A stretch of DNA of 64,000 nucleotides from Streptomyces lydicus (lineage in GTDB: Bacteria; Actinomycetota; Actinomycetes; Streptomycetales; Streptomycetaceae). The position numbers were made by a program, and so were the translations under genes. The notes beneath the pieces were generated by a model, which did no database searches, was not told where the DNA came from, and saw only the letters and a program-made list of their open reading frames with translations. The stretch is taken from NCBI RefSeq assembly GCF_004125265.1, contig NZ_RDTE01000003.1:2232001-2296000 (forward strand), given 5' to 3'. Of the stretch, positions 53,895 through 63,122 are shown piece after piece. Each line of letters opens with the position of its first letter. The first letter of the stretch is position 1.

Positions 53895-56009
53895 TCACGA
53901 CCCCAGTTGCAGGCCTTCCGCCGCCGTCTCCACCATCCCCATGCCGAGTCTGCTGATCCGCACGTCGAAGGGCTGCTCGGCGACACACAGACCGGTGAGC
54001 TGTATCGCGCCGAGCGGGGCGGTCCCGAGCGGCCGCACGGACACCGTTCGGGCGGGGACGTCCGGGCGCAGGCCGGCGAGCGCGACGAGTATGTGGACCG
54101 CACCGGCTGCCGCCACGGCAGCGGGACGACAGGCCGCCGGATGCGGTACGGGGGCGCCGCCCGCGGTGCGCTGCTCGCCCGCGTACATCTCGGGGAGGCG
54201 GTACCCGAAGCTCTCCGCGGCATCGAGCACCCCTTTGATCAGGCTGCCGGCTGCCTGCTCGTGTCCGGCGGCGGCCAGGCCGGCGGCGGCGACTGCCGTC
54301 TCGTGGACACGGACCGCGCCGGTGCGGTGGCCGAAAGGGTTGTAGCCGCTCTCCTTGGCACTCAGCCCGCGCAGGCCCCATCCCGAGTCCATGGCCGGGC
54401 CGGCCAGCAGTCCGGCCAGCTGGTCGGTCTGTGCCGCGTCCAGCAGGCCGGGGGCCGACGTCCCGCCACCGAGCAGTCCGGTGTCGAGGAGGTGGGCCGT
54501 GGTGGAACCGAGGTGCGGGACGGGTCGGCCGTCTGCGGTCAGGAGGGCGGCGGGGCGGCCGCCGGCCGGATCCTCCAGCCAGAAGTCCCTGCGGAAGCGG
54601 GTGCGCAGGTCGGCTGCCCAGTCCCGCAGGGCCGCCGCGTCGGATGGCCGGGAGGCATCGAGGAGATCGGCGCCCAGGAGAGCGGCGCGATGGGCATGGG
54701 CCTGGGTCTCGCAGCGGTACGGCCCGCCGGGCACGGGATCGGGGACGTAGCCACTGCGGCCCCCGCCCGGTGGGTCGGCGATCCTCCTCAGCCACGTCAG
54801 GCAACGCTCCGCGGCGGGCAGCAGCCGCTCCGTCTCCTGCGGGGGCAGGCCCCAGCGGCACGCCTCCGCGAGAACGGCGGGGAACAGAAGGGTTGCCTCG
54901 ATGCCGGTGCAGCTCGGTGGGGAGTGCGGCCCGGCGTCCCGCAGAGCGCCGGGGATTCGGCCGAAATCCGCTCCTGGGGCGGCTTGTTGGCGACGGGCGA
55001 GCGCGCGCAGCGTGCCCGCGGCGAGCCTTGTGCCCAGGGGCAGCAGCATCCGGGCGGCCCAGAGCGCTTCGACCGGTGCCAGGCCGCAACGCCAGGGGAA
55101 TCCGCCGGCGACATAGCTGTCCGTGGCGGCGACCGGGTCCCGCATCACCAGGCCGTGGAGATCGTCGAGGCTGCTCGCCATGAGCGCGTCGGCCCTGCGG
55201 TCGTCGCACTCCAGCCGGGCCGCCGTCCAAGGGCGCGGCGGCCGGTCGCTGCGCGTTCGCCGGGCGACCGCCCCCGTGCGGGGCGCGGGGATGCGAGCGT
55301 CGGCGGCACGCCTGTGGTCGTCCAAGGCTGCGCCCGGTCTGCCCGGCTCGTACTCCAGCGAGGCGCGCAGTTCGATACTGCGGTGGCCGCCGGGCGGCAG
55401 GTCGAGTGCCCAGCGCAGCAGGCCGGCCGAGGCGAGCGCGTCCTCGGGCGAGGGCGTCGCGGACGCCACCGCGTGCACACCGGTCGCGGACCAGCGGAGT
55501 CCGGCGCCGTGGACAGTGGCCCGCAGTTCGGGGCCCGGGAGGCCGATGGCGATCGCTCCGAGCTCCGCGAGGTCCGTGCCCAGCCGGATCTCGACCGCCA
55601 GCCGGACGGGCCGGGTGGCACTGCTGCGGAAGGTGATCTGCTCGGTGCCGTCGGCGGATCGCAGCCGCTCCACGCGGATCTCGGGATCCGGCCCCCGCTC
55701 TCCGGCGCTGCGGATCGTCCCGATGAACCGAGCCCGGCCGGCGCCGGTCAACCGCCCTTGGACGACGATCGGTTCGTCGCCCGCGACCCGCAGCTCGCAG
55801 CGGGACAGAACCCGTCGGCCGTCGCGGTAGAAGCCGTCCATGCCGCGGCCGGTCAGCTGCCCCGACGCCGGGGACACGGCGAGAGCCGGGAGGGCCACAC
55901 AGACGAGCGAGGAGTGGACGGGCTGGGGCCGCGGAGCCCGGGGCGACGGCGGGCGCCGCTCTCCGGGGAGCCGGTGGGCCGGCGGGGTAGCGGGGACGGT
56001 ACCTGGCAC
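53895..56009 (-). CDS. Glycogen-debranching-enzyme-like protein
   Basis: This 704-residue protein has a beta-rich N-terminal domain like the N-terminal domain of amylo-alpha-1,6-glucosidases (GMDGFYRDGRRVLSRCELRVAG) and an (alpha/alpha)6-barrel C-terminal part (DSYVAGGFPWRCGLAPVEALWAARMLLP, ETQAHAHRAALLGADLL, SGWGLRGLSAKESGYNPFGHRTGAVRVHE). It probably acts on an alpha-glucan or oligosaccharide. The GTG at 56007-56009 follows AGGGAG; the frame is open further upstream. No other glycogen gene is adjacent. Confidence 0.85.
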   Translation of the reverse strand: MPGTVPATPPAHRLPGERRPPSPRAPRPQPVHSSLVCVALPALAVSPASGQLTGRGMDGFYRDGRRVLSRCELRVAGDEPIVVQGRLTGAGRARFIGTIRSAGERGPDPEIRVERLRSADGTEQITFRSSATRPVRLAVEIRLGTDLAELGAIAIGLPGPELRATVHGAGLRWSATGVHAVASATPSPEDALASAGLLRWALDLPPGGHRSIELRASLEYEPGRPGAALDDHRRAADARIPAPRTGAVARRTRSDRPPRPWTAARLECDDRRADALMASSLDDLHGLVMRDPVAATDSYVAGGFPWRCGLAPVEALWAARMLLPLGTRLAAGTLRALARRQQAAPGADFGRIPGALRDAGPHSPPSCTGIEATLLFPAVLAEACRWGLPPQETERLLPAAERCLTWLRRIADPPGGGRSGYVPDPVPGGPYRCETQAHAHRAALLGADLLDASRPSDAAALRDWAADLRTRFRRDFWLEDPAGGRPAALLTADGRPVPHLGSTTAHLLDTGLLGGGTSAPGLLDAAQTDQLAGLLAGPAMDSGWGLRGLSAKESGYNPFGHRTGAVRVHETAVAAAGLAAAGHEQAAGSLIKGVLDAAESFGYRLPEMYAGEQRTAGGAPVPHPAACRPAAVAAAGAVHILVALAGLRPDVPARTVSVRPLGTAPLGAIQLTGLCVAEQPFDVRISRLGMGMVETAAEGLQLGS

Positions 56010-56065
56010 GTGGTGCGCTCCCTGATGAGGTCGGGGCTTGTACGGGTTGCTCCACTCGGGTGAAC

Positions 56066-56100
56066 GGCCCGGCCGGCGCACAGGTCACGCCGGCCGGGCC
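56066..56100 (-). terminator. Terminator after the DUF4192 gene
   Basis: A 13-bp perfect inverted repeat (GGCCCGGCCGGCG / CGCCGGCCGGGCC) with a 9-base loop lies 12 bp beyond the DUF4192 stop, before the debranching-enzyme-like gene. Confidence 0.85.
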
Positions 56101-56112
56101 ACGACGGCACGG

Positions 56113-57834
56113 TCACCGCCGGCTCCGGTCGCCGTCCCGGCCGGCCCGGCGCCTGCCGCGCCCGTCGGTCGTACGGGTGCCGGGGCCCGTACCGCCGCGC
56201 GGTCCGCGGGGGCGTCCGCCCGGTCCGGGACGGCTCGGCCCGGGGCGCTTCGCGGACTGTGGCGTCTTCCTGGCGGCGGGCGCCGGGGCGGCGGGTGCGG
56301 CCGCACTCACCGCTTCCCCGTGCTGCTCACGCAGGCAGCGGCGCAGTGGCTCCGGATCGAGCCCTTCGTTGATGGCACGGTGCAGCAGCTGGGCGAAGGT
56401 GTAGTCGGGGTCGAGGGCCAAAGCGCAGCTGAGGGCGACGCGCGCCGAGGGCCCGTCCTCGGTGGACCAGCAGACCCAGCCGGCGAGGGTGAGCGGTGCC
56501 ACCGCGTGTTCGACATAGCCGCCGGCGCAGCGGCGGGCGAGGGCACGCCAGAGCCGAAGGGCCGGCGCGGCGGCGGAGCCGTCCATCCACTCCGCTGCCC
56601 GGTCGCGGGTCACGCGGTCCTGGAGGCCGAGGATGAGATCGGCGGCCTCGGCATCCGTGATCAGCGCGTCGTCACAGGCGTCCCTGGCCCGGTTGCTTCC
56701 CGAGGGGGTGTCCTGGCGGAAGCGGTGGATCATGGCACCGGCCAGGTCGAGGGTGTCCCTGCGGACGGCCGCTGCACCGTCCGGCCGGAGCATGCGCGGA
56801 ACCAGCGCGCCGGCGGCCACGTCCAGCGCTTTCTCCTGTTCCATGGCCCGCGGCCCGGTACGGGGCGTGAGCCTCGCCTCCATCTCCTTGAGGGAGCCGC
56901 GGACCTGCATTCCCGCGTAGGCGGCGGCCGCGGCCATCACGGACGTGCCCGGCATGACCATGGGCGTGCCGTCCGCAGGGCAGCACCGGAAGTCGGGGCA
57001 GCAGTAGGACCAGAACCGGCCGCTGGAGAGGCACAGGGCTTCGAGAACCGGTACGTCGAGGGTGCCGCAGGCGGTGCGCAGCCGCTGGGCGAGTGGGCGG
57101 AGACGGTCTTTGACGTCCTTGCCGCTCTCCCCCGCCGCCGGCTCCTGGCAGAGGTAGACGATGATCGCCGCAGGACGGGCGTCACGCTCCTGGCCTGCGG
57201 AGATCAGGCACTCGGCAAGCTGGTCGGCGACATCCGGCCACTGCGCGGTATCGGTCGGGATGCCGATCCTGACCCGGCCGCCGAAGCGTCCGCGTTCGCC
57301 GTTCAGCGCGACCATGACGACGCTGTCGTCCGGATAGAAGCCCATCAGATACGGCAAGGCGTCGGCGAGCTCGGCCGGGCCGCGCAGGGTGACCTGGGCA
57401 TCGGGAGACGGAGTCTTGGGTGCGTCGGAAGGGGTGGAGGAGTGGGAGGGACGGGACGGGCTGGACGGGGCCGTGGAGTCGGTGCGGTGGGACGGGGCCG
57501 TGGAGTCGGTGCGGTGGGACGGGGCCGAGACGACGATGGGGTCGGGAGGGGTGAGGGGGGCGGAGGGGCTGCAAGGGCTGGTGGTTTCCGCGGAAGCCGG
57601 CGGGAGAGCGGTTTCGGTGGGGTCGACCGGGTCGGTGGGCGCCGTGGGGCCGGATGTTGCGGGTGCGCCGGGCGGATCGGCGGGGGCCTGTGGCTCCGGC
57701 GCGCGGGGAGGGCGAGGAGAGTTCGAGGGGTTCGGGGCGGCGGGGTCGGCGGGGTCGGCGGGGTCGGCGGCCGCGGGGTTCGCGTGGATGTCGCTGTCGC
57801 CGGTGCGCTTGCTCGGTTCGCTGTGCGGATTCAT
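56113..57834 (-). CDS. DUF4192 family protein
   Basis: This 573-residue protein has a disordered, Pro/Ala/Thr-rich N-terminal 145 residues with short tandem repeats. A DUF4192 domain follows ([29 protein letters not shown], then [13 protein letters not shown] and [26 protein letters not shown]), with a basic, Arg/Gly-rich C-terminal tail. Function unknown. It is divergent from the RecQ fusion gene, with an inverted pair of DnaA-box-like sequences in between, so a link to DNA metabolism is possible but unproven. Confidence 0.9.
   Translation of the reverse strand: MNPHSEPSKRTGDSDIHANPAAADPADPADPAAPNPSNSPRPPRAPEPQAPADPPGAPATSGPTAPTDPVDPTETALPPASAETTSPCSPSAPLTPPDPIVVSAPSHRTDSTAPSHRTDSTAPSSPSRPSHSSTPSDAPKTPSPDAQVTLRGPAELADALPYLMGFYPDDSVVMVALNGERGRFGGRVRIGIPTDTAQWPDVADQLAECLISAGQERDARPAAIIVYLCQEPAAGESGKDVKDRLRPLAQRLRTACGTLDVPVLEALCLSSGRFWSYCCPDFRCCPADGTPMVMPGTSVMAAAAAYAGMQVRGSLKEMEARLTPRTGPRAMEQEKALDVAAGALVPRMLRPDGAAAVRRDTLDLAGAMIHRFRQDTPSGSNRARDACDDALITDAEAADLILGLQDRVTRDRAAEWMDGSAAAPALRLWRALARRCAGGYVEHAVAPLTLAGWVCWSTEDGPSARVALSCALALDPDYTFAQLLHRAINEGLDPEPLRRCLREQHGEAVSAAAPAAPAPAARKTPQSAKRPGPSRPGPGGRPRGPRGGTGPGTRTTDGRGRRRAGRDGDRSRR
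57463..57526. repeat. 27-bp tandem repeat in the DUF4192 gene
   Basis: Two identical 27-bp units (57463-57489, 57490-57516) and a third partial copy encode repeated APSHRTDST in the disordered N-terminus. The unit is a multiple of three, so copy changes keep the frame. Confidence 0.85.
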
Positions 57835-57873
57835 GGCTCGAAGATCCCGCGGCCGGCCGCTGCGCCGCGACCC

Positions 57874-57909
57874 CTGTGGATAACTCTCGGGCGGCGAGGT
57901 TATCCACAG
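57874..57909. promoter_or_regulatory. Inverted pair of DnaA-box-like sequences
   Basis: CTGTGGATAAC (57874-57884) and its exact complement GTTATCCACAG (57899-57909) flank a 14-base centre. Each contains a perfect TTATCCACA, the classic 9-bp DnaA box. The element lies between the divergent DUF4192 and RecQ genes, 40 bp from the DUF4192 start and 51 bp from the RecQ start. Confidence 0.65.
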
Positions 57910-57959
57910 CTTCGGGCGGGCGTTCGCGCGTTGTCAGTGGCATCAGGTTGCATGGGGGC

Positions 57960-60125
57960 ATGAGCAACGAAGATCTGCGTGCCGCAGCCGACGCCGTCCT
58001 GACCCGCCTCGTCGGGGATCCCGGCGGCGAGGCCAGGCTGCGCGAGGATCAGTGGCGAGCCATCGAGGCGCTGGTCGCCGACCATCGTCGTGCGCTGGTC
58101 GTCCAGCGCACGGGCTGGGGCAAGTCCGCGGTCTACTTCGTCGCGACGGCGCTGCTGCGCGAGCGCGGCAGCGGACCGACCGTGATCGTCTCCCCGCTGC
58201 TCGCGCTGATGCGCAATCAGGTCGAGGCAGCCGCACGGGCGGGAATCCGTGCCCGCACGATCAACTCCGCCAACACCGAGGAGTGGGACACCGTCCAGGC
58301 CGAGGTGGCGGCGGGCGACGTGGACGTCCTGCTGGTCAGCCCGGAGCGGCTCAACAACCCCGACTTCCGCGATCAGGTGCTGCCCAAGCTCGCCGCGGCC
58401 ACCGGTCTGCTGGTGGTCGACGAAGCGCACTGCATCTCCGACTGGGGCCACGATTTCCGGCCGGACTACCGGCGGCTGCGCACCATGCTCGCCGATCTCC
58501 CGCCCGGCGTGCCCGTGCTCGCCACCACCGCCACGGCCAACGCGCGGGTGACCGCCGATGTCGCCGAACAGCTCGGCACGGGCGAGGGCTCCACCGAGGC
58601 GCTGGTGCTGCGCGGGCCGCTGGACCGGGAAAGCCTGAGCCTGGGGGTCCTCCCGCTGCCGGATGCCGCGCACCGGCTCGCCTGGCTCGCCGATCATCTG
58701 CACGAGCTGCCGGGCTCGGGAATCATCTACACGCTCACCGTTGCCGCCGCCGAAGAGGTCACGGCCTTCCTGCGCCAGCGGGGGCACACGGTCTCCTCGT
58801 ACACCGGCAAGACGGAGAACGCCGACCGCCAGCAGGCCGAGGACGATCTGCTCGCCAACCGCGTCAAGGCTCTGGTGGCGACCTCAGCGCTGGGCATGGG
58901 CTTCGACAAGCCCGACCTGGGTTTCGTGGTGCACATGGGCTCGCCGTCGTCCCCCATCGCCTACTACCAGCAGATGGGCCGGGCAGGGCGTGGGGTCAAG
59001 CGCGCCGAGGTGCTGCTGCTGCCCGGGCGGGAGGACGAGGCCATCTGGAAGTACTTTGCCTCGCTGGCCTTTCCGCCCGAGGAGCAGGTGCGGCGGACCC
59101 TGGACGTCCTGGCGGCCGCCGGCCGGCCGGTGTCGCTGCCGGCTCTGGAACCACAGGTCGAACTGCGCCGCTCGCGCCTGGAGATCATGCTCAAGGTGCT
59201 CGATGTGGACGGCGCCGTGCAGCGCGTCAAGGGCGGCTGGACCTCCACCGGCCGGCCGTGGTCGTACGACGCCGAGCGCTATGCGTGGGTGTCCCGCCAG
59301 CGCGAGGCCGAACAACAGGCCATGCGGGAGTACGCCACCACGACGGGCTGCCGGATGGAGTTCCTGCGGCGGCAGTTGGACGACGAGGCGGCCGTGCCGT
59401 GCGGCCGCTGCGACAACTGCGCGGGGGCACGGTTCACCGCCGAGGTGTCCGCCGCGTCGCTGGATGCGGCGCGCGGTGAGCTGGGGCGGCCCGGGGTGGA
59501 GGTGGAGCCGCGGCGGATGTGGCCGACGGGGCTGCCGGCCGTCGGTGTCGATCTCAAGGGGCGTATCCCGGCAGGTGAGCTGGCGGCGCCCGGCCGGGCC
59601 CTGGGCCGCCTCTCCGACATCGGGTGGGGCAACCGCCTCCGGCCGATGCTCGCGGCACAGGCGCCGGACGTTCCGGTGCCCGACGATGTTTCGGCCGCGG
59701 TGGTCACCGTGCTCGCCGACTGGGCCAAGGGGCCCGGTGGTTGGGCCTCGGGGGCGGCCGATGCCCCGGCCCGCCCGGTGGGCGTCGTCTCGCTCTCCTC
59801 GCGAAGCCGCCCGCAGCTGATCTGGTCCCTGGCCGAGCGGATCGCCACGGTCGGCCGCATGCCGTTCCTGGGTACGGTGACCTCGGTGGACGACGGTGTC
59901 GACGGCAGGATTCCGCGCAGCAACAGTGCCCAGCGGCTGCGGGCGCTGCACGGTTCACTGGGCGTTCCGCCGGAGCTGGCGCAAGCGCTGGCCTCGGCCG
60001 CCGGCCCCGTACTGCTGGTGGACGACTACGCCGATACCGGCTGGACCCTGGCCGTTGCCGCCCGGCTGCTGCGCCGCGCGGGAGCAGCGGAGGTGTTTCC
60101 GCTAGTCCTGGCCGTGCAGGGCTAG
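57960..60125 (+). CDS. RecQ-family helicase with C-terminal phosphoribosyltransferase-like domain
   Basis: This 721-residue protein starts with an SF2 helicase core: Walker A RTGWGKS (residues 50-56), DEAH at about 153-157 in [19 protein letters not shown], and [16 protein letters not shown] with QMGRAGRG. A RecQ zinc-binding module with CGRCDNC near 481-487 follows, and then a C-terminal domain ending in [24 protein letters not shown], the PRPP-binding signature of type I phosphoribosyltransferases. No HRDC domain is seen. The fusion may link DNA unwinding to nucleotide or nicotinamide metabolism; its role is unknown. The ATG follows a GGGGG element. Confidence 0.92.
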   Translation: MSNEDLRAAADAVLTRLVGDPGGEARLREDQWRAIEALVADHRRALVVQRTGWGKSAVYFVATALLRERGSGPTVIVSPLLALMRNQVEAAARAGIRARTINSANTEEWDTVQAEVAAGDVDVLLVSPERLNNPDFRDQVLPKLAAATGLLVVDEAHCISDWGHDFRPDYRRLRTMLADLPPGVPVLATTATANARVTADVAEQLGTGEGSTEALVLRGPLDRESLSLGVLPLPDAAHRLAWLADHLHELPGSGIIYTLTVAAAEEVTAFLRQRGHTVSSYTGKTENADRQQAEDDLLANRVKALVATSALGMGFDKPDLGFVVHMGSPSSPIAYYQQMGRAGRGVKRAEVLLLPGREDEAIWKYFASLAFPPEEQVRRTLDVLAAAGRPVSLPALEPQVELRRSRLEIMLKVLDVDGAVQRVKGGWTSTGRPWSYDAERYAWVSRQREAEQQAMREYATTTGCRMEFLRRQLDDEAAVPCGRCDNCAGARFTAEVSAASLDAARGELGRPGVEVEPRRMWPTGLPAVGVDLKGRIPAGELAAPGRALGRLSDIGWGNRLRPMLAAQAPDVPVPDDVSAAVVTVLADWAKGPGGWASGAADAPARPVGVVSLSSRSRPQLIWSLAERIATVGRMPFLGTVTSVDDGVDGRIPRSNSAQRLRALHGSLGVPPELAQALASAAGPVLLVDDYADTGWTLAVAARLLRRAGAAEVFPLVLAVQG

Positions 60126-60349
60126 GAGCTGACGGTATTGCCGGACGTAGGGACGGGCAGGGATATTTGCCCCTCCCCGGGCGATTCCGATCGTGGGCGG
60201 GAATTGCTCGTTGCCGCAGGCCGGTGCGGCGGCAAGAATTGGAGTTGCTTCCCCGTACCGGCCGTCCGTGGCCAGGCAGGGCCATGCCGTGGTGCGTAGC
60301 CGCGCGCGGCCACCGCCCGAGATGCGGACGCGTAGACGATGGGAGGAAC

Positions 60350-60880
60350 GTGTCCTTCGGCTTCGCCCCGCCCCTGCAGGTGTCCGCGCCTCCGTCCGCC
60401 GAATCCGCCGCCCGACTGGGCCGGATGCTGGAACCCGCCGAATGGGCCTCGGCCGGTATCCCGTTGCTGCGCAGTCCCCGTGAGGTCGTCACCGGCCTGC
60501 ACGACCGTCATCGACCGGTACCGTCGACGGCCATTGTCGCGGTGCTCGACACCCATGAGCGGGTGACGGCCAGCGCCTCCTTCACGGAGCTCACGGCCGC
60601 TCCCGACGGCTGGGAGTTCCGCAATGTTCTGCTGGCGCATCTGCGCCGGGTCATCCCGCACGACCTGCGGCTGCGCGCCCCGGTCCGGACCGCCGTGCTG
60701 CTCTACTGCCGTGAGGGCGAGCCTCTTTGGACGGAGACGGACGGGGCGTGGATGTGGGGGCTGCGTGACGCCTGCACCCTGCACGGGCTCCGCTGCGGGG
60801 CGTACATCACGTTGACGCCGGACCGCTGGCAGGTGCTGGGGGAGGGCCGGGGCGGGCGCCGCCCAGGGCGTCGTCCCTGA
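60350..60880 (+). CDS. Conserved hypothetical protein
   Basis: This 176-residue soluble protein, conserved in Streptomyces as far as I can recall, has the block VVAVLDTHERVTASASFTEL and a later DGAWMWGLRDACTLHGLRCGAYITLTPDRW. I recognise no family. The GTG at 60350-60352 is preceded by GGGAGGAAC. The frame is open far upstream through the RecQ gene in another register, which is a codon-bias artefact. The C-terminal tail is basic. It lies 224 bp behind the RecQ fusion and could be cotranscribed. Confidence 0.8.
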   Translation: MSFGFAPPLQVSAPPSAESAARLGRMLEPAEWASAGIPLLRSPREVVTGLHDRHRPVPSTAIVAVLDTHERVTASASFTELTAAPDGWEFRNVLLAHLRRVIPHDLRLRAPVRTAVLLYCREGEPLWTETDGAWMWGLRDACTLHGLRCGAYITLTPDRWQVLGEGRGGRRPGRRP

Positions 60881-61323
60881 ACGAGCCGGTCACGGAATCA
60901 CGCCGCACAACGGCCGGATCCCGGGAGAACCGTCGCACGACGGCGCCTCCCGATACGCCGCCCACGGCCGCGGATCTTCCCGTTGCCCGCGGCCGGCCTA
61001 TGGCGCGGCGCACGGGAGGCGGCGCGCCGGAAGCCCAGCGGCACACGGCAGCACGCTGAGCGGACCAGCGGACATACGCCGGCGTCCGGCTTCCGTCAGG
61101 TGGCGGAAGCAGCGCACCCACCGGGCACCCCGGCTCACTCCGCGGGGCTCGCCCGCGCGGCGCGCCGATCCCAGCAGACGGACGGACCGCCTCGACCGGT
61201 AGAGCCGCGCTCCTCCCCCACCGAAGGGCCGGGCATCCGGACCTCGTCCGGACCTCGCTCGACGGGAGCGCAAGCAAGCCCGACGGCCTCCGGGGCCGAC
61301 GGGCTGTTGCGAACCGGCAACGG
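60881..61323. other. Intergenic region with no recognised feature
   Basis: Open frames on both strands cover these 443 bases, but none has a ribosome-binding site plus normal codon bias. The region separates two convergent genes. No convincing terminator hairpin with a short loop was seen. Confidence 0.5.
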
Positions 61324-61974
61324 TTAGGCAGGGGCACCGAGAACAGTGTTGATCCGCTGCGGGTCACCGCAGACGATCAGCAGCGTTCCGGCACGGGCCA
61401 TCGCCGCGGGCAGTGCCTGCGCGGTGACCTCGTCCGCACCGCCGTTGACGGCGACGATCACGACGGGCCGGCCGGTGGCACGCACGGCCCCGGCGTCCGC
61501 GTAGAACACATCGTCCGCGGCGTCGTGTTGGGCCCAGTAGGACGCTTCGCCGAAGGACAGCTCATGCGCGGCCCACGGGTGCGTTTCGCCGGTGGTCAGC
61601 ACCAGGATCTCGCCCGGCGCACGACCGGAGTCCAGCAGCAGGTCGACGGCCTCGTCGGCGGCGTCGACAGCGCCGGCGGCAGGTGCCGGGATCAGCTGGA
61701 GCTGTGGTCCCGCGGCGGTGCCGGTCTTGCCGACGGGCGGCTGCGGGGAGCTGGTGCGCTGCGCCGGCGGAGCGGCGACAGGCCCACGCGGCGGGGCAGC
61801 AGGTCCGGGCTTGCCCGGACGGACACTGGCCGCGGGAGCGCCGCGCGGCGGCGCGGGGCGGGGACCGGGACCAGGAACAGGGCGGGGGGTCGGCGCGGTG
61901 CGGCCGGCGGCCGGAGTTGCGCGGGGACCCGGGACACTCTCGTGAATCTGAGGCTCCTCGGGGATGAGAGGCAT
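61324..61974 (-). CDS. Conserved hypothetical protein with proline-rich N-terminus
   Basis: This 216-residue protein has a disordered Pro/Arg/Ala-rich first half and an ordered C-terminal domain with EILVLTTGETHPWAAHELSFGE, a YWAQHDAADDVFYADA segment and RPVVIVAVNGGADE...GTLLIVCGDPQRIN. The alternating strand-helix pattern suggests an alpha/beta fold reminiscent of nucleotide-binding C-terminal helicase domains, but no Walker motif is present. It follows the RNase HII gene by 66 bp. The ATG at 61972-61974 is uncertain since no ribosome-binding site is seen. Confidence 0.7.
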   Translation of the reverse strand: MPLIPEEPQIHESVPGPRATPAAGRTAPTPRPVPGPGPRPAPPRGAPAASVRPGKPGPAAPPRGPVAAPPAQRTSSPQPPVGKTGTAAGPQLQLIPAPAAGAVDAADEAVDLLLDSGRAPGEILVLTTGETHPWAAHELSFGEASYWAQHDAADDVFYADAGAVRATGRPVVIVAVNGGADEVTAQALPAAMARAGTLLIVCGDPQRINTVLGAPA

Positions 61975-62040
61975 AAAGGGATGTCTATCAAACGTAAGTG
62001 CGGAACACGTCATCGGGTACCGAATTGATGTGCGTACCGC

Positions 62041-62742
62041 TCAGAAATCGAAGCCGAGTTGGCCACCGGCTTCCAGAGCGGACGCTTCGGCGGTGATGCG
62101 CACCTTCTTCAGATGCCGCCAGCGGGGCAGGGCATCCATGTAGGACCACGACACTCGGTGGTGCGGCGTAGGACCGTACTCCTCCAGGGCAATGCGATGG
62201 GTCGGCGAGGGGTAGCCTGCGTTGGCGGCGAAGTCGAAGTCCGCGTACGTCAGGCCGAGTTCGGCCATCATCGCGTCGCGTCGCACCTTGGCGATCACGG
62301 ACGCGGCGGCGACCGCGATACAGGACTGGTCGCCCTTGATGACCGTGCGGACCCGCCAGGGCGCGCCCAGGTAGTCGTGCTTGCCGTCGAGAATGACCGC
62401 GTCCGGCCGGACCGGCAGCGCCTCCAGGGCGCGGACGGCCGCGAGCCGCAGGGCCGCGGTCATGCCCAGTGCGTCGATCTCCTCCGGCGAGGAGTGCCCC
62501 AGGGCGTACGACGTGACCCAGTCGCCGAGCACCTCGCACAGTTCGGTGCGGCGCTTGGGTGTCAGCAGCTTGGAATCGGTGAGTCCGTCGGGTGGCCGGC
62601 GCAGACCGGTGACGGCTGCGCAGACGCTGACCGGACCGGCCCACGCTCCGCGCCCGACCTCGTCGACACCTGCAACGATCTTGGCGCCCGTCGTGGCGCG
62701 CAATGATCGCTCGACGGAATGGGTGGGGGGCTCGTACGGCAT
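62041..62742 (-). CDS. rnhB: Ribonuclease HII
   Basis: This enzyme removes ribonucleotides and RNA primers from DNA. The 233-residue protein has the catalytic [14 protein letters not shown] (Asp-Glu), LTDSKLL, the downstream acidic residue in [10 protein letters not shown], and the [13 protein letters not shown] signature near the C-terminus. The start is ATG 62740-62742 ([14 protein letters not shown]). The frame continues upstream without support. Confidence 0.96.
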   Translation of the reverse strand: MPYEPPTHSVERSLRATTGAKIVAGVDEVGRGAWAGPVSVCAAVTGLRRPPDGLTDSKLLTPKRRTELCEVLGDWVTSYALGHSSPEEIDALGMTAALRLAAVRALEALPVRPDAVILDGKHDYLGAPWRVRTVIKGDQSCIAVAAASVIAKVRRDAMMAELGLTYADFDFAANAGYPSPTHRIALEEYGPTPHHRVSWSYMDALPRWRHLKKVRITAEASALEAGGQLGFDF

Positions 62743-63122
62743 GGCGCCAGCAAGGTTACGCCTATTCGGCCGAGCCGTCCGCACCGGATCCCCACCTGGT
62801 CGCAAACGGTGCGGGCGACGGCGTGAGCAGCAGGCGAACGGGACCCTTCGGTTCCGCTACCGAGGGGTATACGCCACCAGGCCGGGGCGGGACGCGGCCG
62901 CCACGGGACGCCGCCGTCCTCTCGGCCCGTGCGGTCCCGCTCGGGCCGAAGTGGCCGCCCGGCAGCGCCTGTTGGGGGCGTCGCCAAGCGGGCAGCGGAC
63001 GGCGCGGGCGGGTCACGGCGAGTCGGGGCGGAGCGGGCTGCGGACGGGGCACGGCGGGCCGGGGCAGGCAGCGGACGAGCCGCAGCGAGGCGGGCGGCCG
63101 ACGGCGGGACGGAGCGAGGCGA
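62743..63122. other. Intergenic region with no recognised feature
   Basis: These 380 bases hold the rnhB promoter and the downstream part of the ADP-ribosylglycohydrolase transcript. The stretch 63000-63120 is a run of GGGC/CGGG-type low-complexity sequence. No gene with normal codon bias was seen. Confidence 0.5.

Noticed and set aside
57720..57775. GGCGGGGTC repeats as a regulatory repeat
   Set aside because: They encode Ala-Asp-Pro repeats in the DUF4192 N-terminus and are explained as low-complexity coding sequence.
60983..61327. 114-codon frame in the gap after the conserved hypothetical gene
   Set aside because: No ribosome-binding site, Arg/Ala/Pro/Ser-rich with no pattern, and competing frames on the other strand.
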